Source: Lonicera japonica (taxonomy: Eukaryota > Streptophyta > Magnoliopsida > Dipsacales > Caprifoliaceae). From it: a stretch of 64,000 nt of DNA. The stretch covers positions 62,699,220 to 62,763,219 of the forward strand of contig CM038468.1 in the NCBI GenBank assembly GCA_021464415.1, written 5' to 3'. How positions within the stretch are numbered: position 1 is the first letter of the stretch; each line of letters starts with the position of its first letter. This document shows positions 36,370-53,923 of this stretch, in pieces. The notes below the pieces were generated by a model. The model was not told where the DNA came from. It made no database searches and saw only the letters and a program-made list of their open reading frames with translations. The position numbers and the translations under genes are program-made.

Positions 36370-36737
36370 GTTGTGATGTTAGAAAGTAGAAACCTAGGCG
36401 CCCCATCCCTGTTACCAAAGTGAAACTTTTCATAACAGGTATTATTACCATACGCCACCTTCTAAACGCGGAACCTATCAACCACCTTAAATTACCTAAA
36501 GTTAGGGTCAACTGGACATTGGGTGATATGGAAAGAGATTTTATTGCTTTTTCGATTTTTCATATAATTTAACTCTGTGTGACAAATAAGAAAAAATTTC
36601 CATGAAATAACTCCAAAGAAATTAACTCTAACCAACTCAATAGAAATTACATCATCAATCTAAAAAAAAAAGGGAAAGTTCATAGTTTTAAACAACTTTC
36701 GAATTTCATAACAAAATTCTCACATTAAAGCAAGAGT

Positions 36738-36743
36738 TTTATT
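36738..36743 (-). terminator. Candidate polyadenylation signal for adenylate kinase
   Basis: AATAAA on the minus strand, about 155 bases downstream of the stop codon. Plant signals are loose, so this is tentative. Confidence 0.4.
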
Positions 36744-36897
36744 CTGGTACAGTATCTCGCAGCCAGCTGAGGGGCCATGGTTGGAAATGGAAATGTTATG
36801 ACGGAAAAACCAATAGAAATTCCGTTCTGATAATGTTCCGGATTAAATACACGCAGAGAATACCACAGGAATGTATGAAAAGAAGGGGGCCTCTCTC

Positions 36898-41660
<4,763 letters not shown>

Positions 41661-41682
41661 TTCTGTCTATCTTCTTTTTCTT

Positions 41683-41700
41683 CTGCTGCTGCTGCTGCTG
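41683..41700 (-). repeat. (CAG)6 in the 5' UTR/leader of adenylate kinase
   Basis: Six CTG units on the plus strand, i.e. CAG on the sense strand, 23-40 bases upstream of the start codon. Further upstream is a CT/GA-rich leader (41715-41740). Confidence 0.8.
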
Positions 41701-41740
41701 AGATGAAATGTGTAGTTTCTTTCTTTCTTTCTTCTCTATC

Positions 41741-42404
41741 TAAATTCTAAATCTAATTCTGGTGATCAATTCCTCCTTTTGTTTAGTCTAGCAACGGGGG
41801 TAGGTGTACCCACCTATACATATACATATAGAAGATATAGAGAGACGAGACGGGCTTTTCAAAGTTTGTTCAAATGGGGGAGGACGCCGTTGTGACTGCC
41901 TATTCTTAAAATTTATTTGTGAGTCATTACTACTGTTTATTATACAAATGAGTTGTAACCCGTTTCAAAAAAAAAATTCATTTTTTATATGTTTTTAAAA
42001 TTTAAAAATTCAAAATCATCACTGCTTATCATATAATTAGTGCTGTCTCACCAATTTATTTTAATAATGTCACATTAATATAAAAAATGTAATTTTTTTG
42101 TACTAAAAGTTATTACATGGCCCCATTTACTTTTTCTTGATTCTTTTTATTTTTTCATACATGCAAGACATGTATAACAAACAAGACTAAAAAAAATTGC
42201 TCCAATTGTAATTGACATTAAGACAAAATTGCATAACATTTTTAAAATCTCAAGTAAAAACAAGAAAGAAAGAAAGAAAAAAAGTACCTCATAAATATAC
42301 ATATATATATATATATATATTATTACAATCTAAAAGACTTTTTTTTTTATAAACTTATAGTATAATTTAATTAAAATTCCATATTACGCCATCCAAATCA
42401 TTTA
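41741..42404. other. Adenylate kinase 5' flank / intergenic
   Basis: Promoter side of adenylate kinase. No core promoter element fixed. (TA)n at about 42299-42322. Confidence 0.4.
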
Positions 42405-43284
42405 GGGTGTGTTTGTCTCACGAGATTATAAGCATGATTGGATTAAATAATCATATTCAATGTTTGTTGTCGGAAATGATAGGATAAATAAATCCTATCA
42501 TGTGTTTAACGCAAAGATAGATAGAATATTGTAATTCTCTCTCGCGTTTAGTGCAACACGGGATTAGAATACACTCAAGATTAATTATCATTTTATCTCC
42601 TTAGAACCTGATAAATATATACCACCCTTATAAGTGGTATTATTTTATCCAATAGTTGCCGAATAACAAAATGAATATAAAAATTAATTTTTAATTAATT
42701 TTTTTTCTTATTTTGATCTTTTTCTTTACGCCTCTTAAATAATTAAATTTATTAATGAAAATTTTCAACCACCTAAAATCACAGTAACTCAACTAATAAA
42801 ATTCATTTCTTGTATAATATGGTATTTTTTTTTTAATTAAATTAAAGTATTTATAAGAAACTTTAATTTTAGAAAAAATTGTAACATTAGAATTTGAAAT
42901 TGTACTTAATGCATAGTTCGTAAATATTGTATGTAATATAGAACTTTTATTCCGAAAGAGTTTTTTACGAAATTTATTTATAAATAAGAGAATTGTATTA
43001 GTTAAAAAAAAGTTGTGGATAACAATTAAAATTGCATATATTTTTAAAAGAAAAGCAAGTTGTATTATATAATATCTGGACTTGTAATTCAGAACTCCAT
43101 CAAATGCAAAGTTTATTAAATCTTTATCCGACTAGTCATTATCCTATCCGATCCCGCTTAATCACTATCCGACTGATTCTTGTCCTATCATATCTCATAT
43201 AATTCATATCCAACTAATTTCAACTCGTATCCTATTCGACATTTATCATATTCAATCTCCTTATCAGGCACACCAAATGCACCC
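42405..43284. mobile_element. Tourist-like (PIF/Harbinger) MITE, copy 2
   Basis: It begins GGGTGTGTTTGT and ends with the inverted partner CCAAATGCACCC. The flanks are TTA on both sides (42402-42404 and 43285-43287), the 3-bp duplication typical of PIF/Harbinger. Most of its length aligns with 324-1172 in direct orientation. 880 bp, no coding capacity. Confidence 0.75.
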
Positions 43285-43316
43285 TTAGTATTTAAACACT
43301 CTAAAAAAATGTCTTT

Positions 43317-43559
43317 TGGTTTGTTTGGCATGCTGAACGTGCCGGATTAAGGAGTCGAATAAAATTATTTAATCACATCCGGAAGGGATAAAACAATCAC
43401 ACCTCTTAGATGAGATTTGTTAATCCCTTTCTCGGCAGGATAAGAATGGTAAGTGGGATAAATAATTTGTCCAGATATCCAATCCCGACAAACACCAAAC
43501 ATAGGATAGGATAAAGTTATCCTATCCAGCTCTTTTATCCTGCACGTCAAATGCAGCCT
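43317..43559. mobile_element. Second small Tourist-like MITE
   Basis: The left edge ggtttgtttggcatgc and right edge gcacgtcaaatgcagcc are imperfect inverted repeats, followed by tta on the right and preceded by ttt on the left. About 243 bp, adjacent to copy 2 of the larger element. Confidence 0.5.
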
Positions 43560-44208
43560 TAACATATTCATTTGTACATGAAACTTCGATCAATTTTTTT
43601 ACTTTATTTATTGAGATAATGGGTGGAAATGAACAAGTCCCGTAGCTACATCCAAGTTGGAGGGAGGGGAACGCTTAGTCCCATCATCTTTTTTAATAAA
43701 AAAAATATATATTTTATTTTTAATCGCATTACGATAATTTATGGGCAGAGATTTTAGGAGATATTGGTATTCCAAATATTCTTTGAAAATATTTTAACTT
43801 TTCATTCGTTCCTTGTCAACTCGAGTAAGCATACATGTAATTTGCTTGACAACTTTACTCGGTTATCAAGAATCAAGTATATAGACTTATATTCGATCCT
43901 CAATAAACAAAAACCTTACTCAATTACAAAGGGTGGTGTTATTTACATTTCCCATATTTGTTACAAACACCTCATAAAGTAAATTTATAATCACCAACAC
44001 CCCTTTTAAACTCGCCTAATGAAAGGTAAGTACAGTCACATACTCGTCCTACTTACGAAGAGTTTGTTTTTAAGAACTCGCCTAACATCAATCAATGAGT
44101 TAGTAGAGTGTTTTCCAAATAAGGTCCGCCTAATAAGAACCTGATGCACTTACATAAATTCGGCTCATATGAAGAGAATGTACTGCTTAGCACTCACCTA
44201 ATATCATC
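43560..44208. other. Intergenic stretch
   Basis: No gene recognised. Phrases such as actcgcctaat(a/g) recur loosely, and the text around 44905-45010 reads as a continuation of the same sequence across the hAT element. Confidence 0.4.
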
Positions 44209-44900
44209 TAGGGGTGTTTTCGGTTTCGATCGAGGTAGAAACTAAGGTACCACAAACCCAAGCCAAATATAAAAATTCGGTTTCGGTTTCGGTTTCTAAA
44301 TCTTCAAAACCCAAACTCGAACCAAACTTTTATGTTCGGTTTTATTCGGTTTTAACATTTTTTTTTCTAAATCAATTTAACATAACAATGTTATACTAAT
44401 AATAATGTAAGAATGGTTCCATTCTAATTAAAGTCATTTTTTTTAGAAATAAGGAGCGAATATATAGAAACTATGTTTTTTATTTAGTTAGTATTTTATT
44501 TGTACATTTACAAGAATAAAACACATTAAATAAAATGATAAATTATATTGCCATCATGTATGATAAAAAAATCTTAGCATTGTGTAGTTATTTCAATAAT
44601 AAGCGTACACGTTAATGACTTTTAAGATTATCACAATATGTAATTAATAAGGACTATATTCTCATAAAATGCCATTTTTTTATTATAATATAATTAACGT
44701 GTGCCATTAGAGTATATATTAACATTTTTTTTTCTTATACATAATTCGGTTCGGTTCGGTTTAGTTCGGTTTTGGACTAACTTGCCCCAAACCCGAACCA
44801 AGCTTTTCGGTTTCAGTTCGGTTTCCATTTTTTTCAGTTCGGGGTTTTATGGATCCGTTCGGTCCGTTCGGTCGTTTTCGGATTGACATTAACACCCCTA
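44209..44900. mobile_element. hAT-type MITE with CGGTTT-word ends
   Basis: Starts TAGGGGTGTT and ends AACACCCCTA, a perfect 10-bp inverted repeat. Flanks atatcatc (44201-44208) and atatcatt (44901-44908) match at 7 of 8. Subterminal regions are arrays of ttcggtttcggt and similar words. The middle is AT-rich. 692 bp. Open frames near 44214 and 44701 are repeat by-products. Confidence 0.85.
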
Positions 44901-46254
44901 ATATCATTAATGAAATGGAGTGTTTGTAATAAATAAGAGGTGTTAAAATGTGTTTTTAGTTAAATTTTGAACGGAGTGTTTGTAACACATTTAAAGAATA
45001 TAAATAACACCACCTATTACAAAAGCCGAATAAATGTAAGAGTTTTACTAAATATTTTTAAAATGCCAATATTTTTGCCTCAATTTAAAGGGTTATTTAG
45101 CTTTTGGCCCCCATTAATTGTGCCATAACTAATTTTGGGTGCCAAATTTTACCTTATTGTAGGTTTGACACCCATTTTGGACGGGTTTTGTCCTTTGACC
45201 GAAGTTTTCGTTTGTTGACTTCTTTTTTTAACTAAAAGCCCTCAAATGTCCTCTGTTAACCATTATCCCCTCCTCCAGCCACACCAACCGCCCACCTTCC
45301 TCCGGCCACTACAAACCCTTTAACGCTTTCCGTATCTCTCTATTAATAAAATATATAAATTATGCAAACACATTACATTTATATATACACGTATACATAT
45401 TATTTAATTGATGATGCATTTATACGTATATTATATATACACATCTTTTTATTTATACAAATGTATATATTCTATTTAAATATAGATTGAGTGAATGAAT
45501 TATATATGTATGTATGTATGTGTTTGATAGTATATGTAATACATTGATTAAGATCTGGATCTAGAAGTTTTGTTCGATTTGAGATGGGAGGAGGCTGTGG
45601 TTGGTTGGTATGGACAATGGGTGTCATGAACACCCAATACACACTGGTCAAGCATTCTTAGTTTTTTTTTAACAATGTAAGTATTATCCATTCGTCTCAA
45701 ATTAATAGTTTCTTTCACTATACTTTCTGCAAATTACACAAAGCATCTCTCTTAGCTCTATGCTTCACTAGCTTATCCTCTTATGGCTTTTCAAGTTTCA
45801 GGTTATTAAAACTCATGATGCTCTAAAGCGCTTATATGAAAGAATATTTTTGGTTTCATATTCGGTGCTTTTATCTATTTTTTAACATTTACTAATTATT
45901 CATTTCGTATTGGATTCTCATTTATATTATTTTTTTTCTTTTGCAGATTCTACATCTTGCTTTCTAGGTTTTCAAAATAGATTAAGAATAATAGTGTCAG
46001 GGTTTCTTTAAGAGGAAAGCAAGGAATAGGAAAACAAGTGGACTGTTTTTAAACTGCCCTTAATTTTTTTAATTTTTACTATTCGATATTTGTTATATCA
46101 TTTTTTTAAACATTATGCCTACTACTTTAGTACAATAATCCAACAAAGTTGATTTTATAACATAAATTGCTCCAGGAATACTGATTGTAATAGTCGTAAT
46201 CCAATTACTAATTTGGTGTCATTAAGGCATAATCAATAATTACATGAATTATGC

Positions 46255-46284
46255 CTTAGTGCCATCAGCACGGGTTACCCCTAG
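46255..46284 (+). mobile_element. Helitron-like 3' terminus inside the Mutator-like element
   Basis: On the plus strand a short hairpin (gtgccatcagcac, 46259-46271) and gggttacccc precede CTAG and T at about 46281-46285. This fits hairpin-CTRR-T loosely. The stem is short. Confidence 0.35.
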
Positions 46285-46410
46285 TATATATATATAGAGA
46301 GAGAGAAATAAGAGAAATGAGAGAAAAAGCCAAGACCTTAATTAGCTATAGCAAAACAGAGCTCAAGAAATCTACCCGCCCACATCATTATTATAGAGAG
46401 AGAAGAATAA

Positions 46411-46640
46411 ATTTTGAAAAGGCATACCACAATTATACTTATATATACACATACAAGTGTATAGATCTAACATATTTGAACTTATATTTACATATATGTG
46501 TATGTGTGTGTTTATACACATAACACATACATATAGAGAAGGGGAAATTTTGAAAGGCGAACCACCATTATACTTATATATGCACACAGAAGTGTATAGA
46601 TCTAACAGATTGAACTTATATTTACACACATTGATATATA
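46411..46640. repeat. Tandem duplication, period 136 bp
   Basis: Copy 1 starts attttgaaaaggcataccac (46411) and copy 2 attttgaaaggcgaaccacc (46547). Both continue through attatacttatatat and gtgtatagatctaac. The second copy runs into a (TA)n and gagaggggg. Confidence 0.85.
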
Positions 46641-47075
46641 TATATATATATAGAGAGGGGGTGGGAAAATAGAAAAGTATTATGGGCGTGGGGTTTTAAT
46701 TGGGAAACTGTTTTGGGGGTGGGCAATGTTTGGGTAGGGTGTGGGTTTTGTTTGGGAGGTGACGAGGGCATATTGCCATTGTTGTGGAGCTTGCCACTCC
46801 AACATCGGTAGGGATTCTGGCGGATAGGGATTGTTGTGAGATTGTGAGAGGGGAACTAGGAAAAGAGATGAAGAATATTTAATATTAAAAAATTAAATTA
46901 TGGATATAAACGTTTTTTTAATTAAAATAAAGGTTAGTTTAGACATGTAACTAGTTTTTTAACTGTCAATTTGATTAAAGGTGAGTGTCAAACCTAAAAT
47001 ATGATAAATTTTAGCACCCAAAGTTAATTATGGCATAATTAATGGGGACCAAAAGTCAAATAATTCCAATTTAAA

Positions 47076-47601
47076 TTATGTTATATTAGAGGACCATGCC
47101 GAGAACAAATGCTTGAGAAGTAAAAGCCAAAATTGTAAGGTATTTTTACGAGGTTACTATTTGTTTTGAGGAGGCAATTAGCATTGGATCATGTGAATGT
47201 CATCCCTATTGTATTGGGGAACGTGCCGGCTTGAAATCAACAACTCAACAGCAAATAAAAATTACTCATTAATGAATTATTATTATTTTTTCTGAGCAAA
47301 CTCATTAATAAAGAGTGGCAATAAAAAACTGCTTTGGCATATGGCTTTGTGCTTTGGCATAATTATCGTTTTAATAAATTCAAATACTCATAATTCAAGG
47401 GACATGATTATGCAAATGATTAAAATATTTAAAAATTATAAGCAGGCAACGGTTCAATTTATTTACTTAGATGCACTGACATAACCAGAAAATTTGGTTA
47501 GTAGAGTCATTAAATTATGTATTGAAATATGATTAGCGGGATCATTAAATAATGTATCATCAAATCTCATACTAATTGTAACGATTAAATTATCAATAAA
47601 A

Positions 47602-47634
<33 letters not shown>

Positions 47635-48472
47635 CAATGATAGTCGGCCCAAAAAAGCACAATCCAATAATTAGTGTAAACGAATCTCCTATCACTCAAA
47701 ACTTTCATGCACGTTATGATATTGAAGTTTATATTTGTGATCAAAATAAATTTAAAATACAATTTTTTGGGTGAATAGCATTTTTTATGGAAAATATTTT
47801 TGAGCCACCCTTTTCATATTTTTTTTTTAGTTTGACCCCACTACTAACTACTTTTTTAAAATCTAAGTGGTGTAAATTATATACACCAATCTAAACCTAT
47901 ATAAACTTTACCTTATTTAAGAGCATCTCCAATCATTGTGTAAATTTTTTTATATAAATCCTATGTGTCAAGACACATTTACACAAAACTTGAAGTGTAA
48001 AAAAAATATGATCCAATGGTATATTTTTAAACTTTTGTGTAAATTTTTGAATAAACCAATAAGAGAATTATGTATATTAGATATTATTTTATTCAATTTT
48101 AATTATTTTTTCTTGAATTTTGGTATACATAACATTATAACAACAATGGATCTTGATTTGTCGGTCTTGACGAGTAGATTTTAGGTATATATTTTTTTAT
48201 TAAAATATATGATTTCTATTAAAAGTTATTACATTTTAAAGCTTTATAAAATAATTGAGGAATGAAAAAGCTCATGTGGCAGTATAAACTTGGGGTTACA
48301 CATTCATTTTACATAAAAGGTAAATTTAAAAGACTGCTGGAACTCAAAAATTGTACAAGTTTTGTATATTTTACACAATACCTAAATATACCCTACTATT
48401 GAATATGTTCTAATTGTTTATCCTAAATTTTAAGTAGAGTCATTGAACCCTATAGCGCTGCACATGGCCATG
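47076..48472. other. Intergenic stretch
   Basis: No gene recognised. (AAT)n at about 47602-47631. A possible MITE lies at about 47921-48413: the left word gagcatctccaatcattgtg is mirrored weakly by attgaatatgttct on the right; no duplication fixed. Confidence 0.45.
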
Positions 48473-49074
48473 TGTCACGGGTTGCCTCCCAATAGCACTC
48501 GTGATTGACTACACTGCACCAACACCGTGCACGCGCCCGAGCGCAGCACGGCCCAACAAGAGATCCAGCACCAGCACAACCAGGTCGTCAAGCATCATCT
48601 AGTTTTAGACTTGTGCTTAGGCTATCTTTTTGGAGAATTGTATTCTCATATGTAAATATTGTTTCCATGTAAATAGATCTAGGAATTTCCTTTGTAATCG
48701 CATTTTCATTTCCGTTGTAATCATGTTCTTGTAACTTGTGTGAGCCAACGTGCACTGCTACCACTTTAGTGTTTTCATTAAGTGGTTATATGTGGGGATA
48801 AGACTATCTGCCTCACACCCGAATTGCCTACCAGTGCACGTTGTCTAGCACTCTGTTTCAAGCTCTTACTTTCTTTCATACTGTAATAGCTTTTCATGTA
48901 ATCAAGTTTAATGCAATGAAGTGATTTCAATTTATGCTCAAGCTCTTTTCAAATTACTGTTGTTGCATGTTGTTCATTGATTATAATTAAGATTCGATTG
49001 AACTCGACCGGGCTATCGGTTAGCACGGTTGCTCACGCGGCCTCCTTTGTGCCATCAAAGGACACCCCGTGACA
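48473..49074 (+). repeat. Chromovirus 5' LTR
   Basis: 602 bp, with 8-bp terminal inverted repeats TGTCACGG / CCGTGACA. Confidence 0.88.
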
Positions 49075-49324
49075 GTTGGTATCAGAAGGATTGTTTTCGA
49101 TTGGTGCCTTGTGAAGCCTAGTCTGTTTATCTGGTGATATTATGATGAGAACTAATAGCCAGCGAATCAAGGCCCTCGAAAGGAATGTTGGCATACTGAT
49201 GAAAAAGATGGGTGGAACACCCTCTCTTGTCGATTGTGTGCAAAGTTTGGAGACACTCAGCCAAACTGTCCCACCCGGGGGTGCGTCGAGTAGCTCATCC
49301 GCGCTCGTAAACCGTATATAAGAT

Positions 49325-50440
49325 TTGGAGGAAGGCCTCCAAAACCTTCAGGGAATCCCACCGGGAGGAAACTTTGGGGAGATGATTGAGGAGATGAGAA
49401 ACGAAATCAATCAGCTCAATCATAAATTGACTATTGTGTCAATGGCGGTTGCAAACTCACCAGTTGGGGGTGGGGAGCGCACCAAGATGAAAGTGCCCGT
49501 ACCCAAAGCATTCACTGGTGTTCATGATGCTAGGGAATTAGAGAACTTTGTGTTTGACATGGAAAAGTATTTTCGTGCCACAATGGTCAACGCAGAGGAC
49601 GTCAAGGTATCCACTGCATCTATGTACTTGTCCGGGGATGCCAAGTTATGGTGGCGGAACAAGTACAATGACATTCAAGCTGGCGAGTGCGAGATCAATA
49701 TCTGAGAAAACCTGAAAAGAGAATTGCGAGCGCGATTCCTTCCCGAAAACACTTCCCATAATGCGAGACAAGAACTCCTTCAAACCAAACACTCAGGAAG
49801 CATCAAAGAGTATGTCAACGCATTCACCACCATCATGTTAGATATCCACGATATGAATGATGCTGATAGATTATTCTTCTTTATGATTGGGTTACAACCT
49901 TGGGCCAAGATTGAATTGAACCGAAGGCAAGTTAAGACGTTACCTCAAGCCATATCAGCTGCGAAATGCTTGCAAGATTATACAGCAGCTCCCAAAACTA
50001 ATGCACCAAGAAACGGATAAACGAAGAATGCGGGGGAGAGAAAGCAAAATTATCAAGCCAAACCAGTTGGGGGAGGCAACGCACCCACCAGGTCATTTAA
50101 TCAGCAAAATAATTTCAAGAATGGGAACAAGTTCACCGGGAACTCCCAAGCTGGCAGTAGTAGGAAGAAGCCTTTCTCTCCTGGACTTTGTCATTTGTGT
50201 CGTGGTGATCATTTCATGGCCAACTGCCCTGACAAGCAACTTCTAAGTGCTCTGGTTGCCAGAGGTGGCAGCATGTTTTCCAAAATACCATCTGCCTCCA
50301 GACAACCTTTTTGTATCCAGCCAAATGACCACGCAGAGTCTGAGGAAAAAATCGAAGAGTGTGAAGGAGCTTCACTTAGTGCTTATCAAGGGCAGTTCAT
50401 GCATTCTTGTAACGCGGTGACATTAGAAGAAGATCATTGA
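49325..50440 (+). pseudogene. Chromovirus gag with zinc knuckle
   Basis: Capsid segment FTGVHDARELENFVFDMEKY, then LSGDAKLWWRNKY, then FLPENTSHNARQELLQ, and a CCHC-type knuckle CHLCRGDHFMANC near 50187-50225. Internal stops lie at 49703-49705 (where Trp is expected) and 50018-50020. A TGA at 50438-50440 separates gag from protease. Confidence 0.8.
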
Positions 50441-50512
50441 CATAAAGAGAAGGTAGAACCAACCCCAAATGGGAGAGCAGGTGTTAGGAAGAGTCCTCAA
50501 GGAAACGGCTTA

Positions 50513-51720
50513 ATGTATGTTGATATCAAAATCAACGGGAAGCCGATTCAGGCCATGGTGGACACGGGCGCAACGCACAATTATCTGGCAAGTACCGAAG
50601 TCGAACGGTTAGGCCTTATCTTGGAGAAAGGAGTAGGCCGTGTGAAGGCCATTAACTCGGCCTCTCAACCTGTCGCTAGAATGGCGAAATTTGTGTTAGT
50701 GAAGGCGGGTCCTTATGAAGGGAGAACCAACTTCTCAGTTGTGGTGATGGACGATTTCAAGGTTATCCTAGGGTTAAAGTTCTTAAGAGAAACTAAGGCT
50801 AGCGTTATGCCCAGCACGAATAGCCTCATGATGCTCGGCAAGAAACCATGCGTCATCCCGGTGATGACCCCTTCAAGTAGTGGGAAGTTTTTATCGGCAA
50901 TTCAACTGAAGAAGGGACTCAAGCAGGACAATCCCACTTTTGTGGCTGCACTGAAATGGGATAAAATTCAAGAGACATCAGGACCCCTGCCGAGATCCAT
51001 TCGACTGGTGTTAACCGAGTTCGAGGATGTGATGCCCGATAACCTTCCAAAGAAGTTACCTCCTCGTAAAGAAATAGATCATCAGATTGAACTTGTACCG
51101 GGTACCAAGCCTCCAGTTCGCGCAGCCTATCGAATGTCTCAGCCTGAACTAGCCGAACTTCGAAAACAACTAAATAAACTATTGGATGCAGGTTTAGTGC
51201 AACCGGCCAAATCACCATATGGTGCCCCCGTCATCTTTCAAAAGAAACAAGACGGTTCTTTAAGGATGTGTGTCGATTATCGAGCTCTCAACAAGGTAAC
51301 CATCAGAAATAACTATCGCATCCCTCTTGTGGCAGATTGTTTTGATCAACTCAGCTGAGCAAAAGTGTTCACAAAGCTCGACCTTAGATCCGGATATTGG
51401 CAAGTTCGCATCGCAGCAGGCGATGAGGGAAAAACCACGTGTGTCACAAGATACGGAGCTTATGAATTCCTTGTTATGCCGTTTGGACTCACGAATGCTC
51501 CAGCAACCTTCAGCACTTTGATGAATCAGGTTCTTAGGGACTACTTAAATGATTTTGTCGTGGTTTATCTCGATGATATTGTGGTTTACAGCGAAAGCAT
51601 GGAGGAGCACGAAGAGCACCTAAGGATGATATTTGAAAGATTTCGAAAGCATGAGTTGTATCTCAAGTTATCGAAGTGCTCATTTGTACAGAAACGCATC
51701 AAGTTTTAAGGCCACATCAT
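50513..51720 (+). pseudogene. Chromovirus protease and reverse transcriptase
   Basis: The protease active-site motif [10 protein letters not shown] is at about 50558-50587. Reverse transcriptase follows: [27 protein letters not shown], then a stop at 51356-51358, [27 protein letters not shown], and an intact YLDDIVVYS polymerase motif near 51567-51593. A stop lies at 51707-51709. Unlike the copia element, the catalytic Asp pair is preserved. Confidence 0.85.
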
Positions 51721-51739
51721 TGAACAGGGAAGAGTACAG

Positions 51740-52510
51740 ATGGATCCGGTTAAGGTCAAGGTCATCCGAGAGTGGCATGCTCCCACCAATGTATCAGAAC
51801 TTCGTTCTTTTCTGGGACTGGCCAATTACTACAGGAAGTTTGTGAAAGACTACTCCGGTATTGCAATGCCCCTAACGAAACTCTTAAAGAAGGCGAACGT
51901 TTGGAACTGGTCAACAGGGTGCCAAGCTGCCTTTGATGCTTTGAAGAAGGCTATGTCTGAAGATCCGGTTCTTACTCTACCGGATATGACCAAGCCGTTC
52001 AAAGTGCACACTGATGCATCGGATGTAGCCCTAGGAGGAGTCTTAATGCAGGAAAGTCACCCAGTAGCATACGAGAGTCATAAGCTTAAGGACACCGAGA
52101 GGAGGTACTCTGCTCACGAGAAGGAGTTACTTGCAGTTGTCCATTGTCTGAGGTTATGGCGGCACTACCTTCTGGGTTCTCGATTTCTTATGAAGACGGA
52201 CAACACTGCAATTAACCACTTTCTCAGTCAACCAAAATTGAGTTCTAAACAAGCAAGGTGGCAGGAGTTACTTGCTGAATTCAACTTTTGGATAGAGTAT
52301 AAAGCGGGTTCGACCAATAAAGTAGCGTATGCTTTGAGCCGCAGGGTTGAGTTCAACCAACAGGCTAACACGTTCTTCAATGCCATTCTTCGAATCGACA
52401 GTCAAGTATCTACCAAAATCCGAAGCAAAATCAAGAACGTACTACCGCAAGATCCCGTTTCGGCTCAACTATTGAAGATGATCGAAAAAGGGAAGACGCG
52501 TCAGTTTTAG
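51740..52510 (+). pseudogene. Chromovirus RT connection and RNase H
   Basis: FLGLANYYRKFVKDYS marks the RT thumb/connection. RNase H reads VHTDASDVALGGVLMQ, SAHEKELLAVVHCLRLWR and KTDNTAINHF. Ends at a TAG (52508-52510). Confidence 0.85.
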
Positions 52511-53300
52511 TTAGACAATGGATTCATTTTAACAAAGGGAAATCGAGTCTTTGTTCCTCGAGTAAGTGATTTGAGGCGTACCCTGATTCGAGAATGTCAT
52601 GATACCTTATGGGCGGGACACCCTGGGCAAGAAAGGACGTTGGCCCTCCTCAAGTAAGGGTATTACTGGCCCCAAATAAAAGATGATGCGGAGAGCTATG
52701 TTAGAACTTGCCTGATTTGCCAACAAGACAAAATTGAGCGAAGACAGCCTGTAGGGTTACTACAACCTCTACCCATCCCGGAACGACCTTGGGAGAGCAT
52801 TTCGCTCGATTTCATATCAGGTCTGCCCAAAGTGGGGGACTTGACAACTATCCTTGTGGTCGTTGATCGTTTTTCGAAGTATGCCACTTTTATTGCAGTT
52901 CTAAAGAACACATCGGGGGAGGAGACTACACAACTATTCTTCAAGTGTGTGGTTAAGTATTGGGGGATCCCTCGGAGCATTGTTAGTGATAGAGACTCAC
53001 GATTCACAGGAAATTTTTGGAAGGAACTCTTTAAGGTTCTCGGCTCTAAGCTGTGTATGAGCTCCAGTTACCACCCTTAGTTCGATGGACAAACTGAAAG
53101 ATACAACGCGATGCTTGATGAATATCTGCGGCACTTTGTTAGTGCGACACAACGAAATTGAGTCAAGTTATTGGACGTGGCTCAACTGTGCTTCAACGCC
53201 CATAAAAACTCTGGGACGGGCAAGAGCGCCTTCGAAATTGTTACAGGACAACAACCCATCCTTCATCACACCGCCAACTCAATGCCAGTTTCAAAATCTC
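52511..53300 (+). pseudogene. Chromovirus integrase core
   Basis: The zinc-binding HHCC region is readable from about 52585 (HDTLWAGHPGQERT ... CLICQQDK). The catalytic core begins SISLDFISGLPK and includes VSDRDSRFTG. Stops occur near 52657 and at 53078-53080, and the frame shifts after about 53160. Confidence 0.8.
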
Positions 53301-53344
53301 CTAGAGCCCGTAATTTCTCAGAATAGTGGAAGCAGAATATTGAG

Positions 53345-53923
53345 TTGGCTCGTTCGCACCTAAAGAATGCTACCCATCGAATGAAGAAGTATGCAGATCA
53401 GAAAAGGCGACCATTAGAGTTCCAGGTAGGAGATCTCGTGATGGTGAAGCTCCTCCCACAAGATAGGAAGTTGTTGAGGGGTCGAGACCCACGACTCCTG
53501 CAAAAATATGAGGGGCCACTTAAGATTGTGAAGAAAATTGGGAAAGTGGCTTATCGGATTGAACCCCCTAGTTGGTTGAAGGTTCACCCAGTATTTCATG
53601 TCAGCATGCTGAAACCGTACTTTGTTGATACTATCGATCCATCCCGGGGAGAATCTAGTCGTCCAGGGCTAAAGCAGAGGGCAGAAGGGAAGCAGTCAGT
53701 GGAAGCCATCCTAGGCGATCGAGTTGTGACAGCTTCTCGCAAACAACATCAAGAGTTTCTCGTCAAATGGGTAAGAAGAGACCCAGAAGAGAACACTTGG
53801 GAAAGAGCATCAGACCTATCGGCCTTCCAGGACCAGATCACACATACCTCAAACAGTCGACGATGGCGTCAACAGCTCTGGTGGGGGAGGATGTCACGGG
53901 TTGCCTCCCAACAGCACTCGTGA
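53345..53923 (+). pseudogene. Integrase C-terminal module with chromodomain
   Basis: The GPY/F-like module reads GDLVMVKLLPQDRK, YEGPLKIVKKIGKVAYRIE and HPVFHVSMLKPY. The chromodomain at about 53699-53840 reads VEAILGDRV, QEFLVKWVRRDPEENTWE. Chromodomains guide integration to modified chromatin in this lineage. Confidence 0.85.

Larger units (their letters stand above)
45090..47066. mobile_element. Mutator-like non-autonomous element (possible Pack-MULE)
   Basis: Long imperfect inverted repeats of about 90-100 bp lie at both ends: left gggttatttagcttttggcc, continuing into aattttgggtgcc and ggtttgacacc; right is the inverted partner. A perfect 9-bp duplication caatttaaa flanks it (45081-45089 and 47067-47075), the Mutator-like hallmark. 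The 1977-bp body has no transposase. A GC-richer segment around 46680-46860 differs in base composition from the rest and could be captured host sequence. It also carries a 136-bp tandem duplication, TA repeats and a Helitron-like 3' end. Confidence 0.85.
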
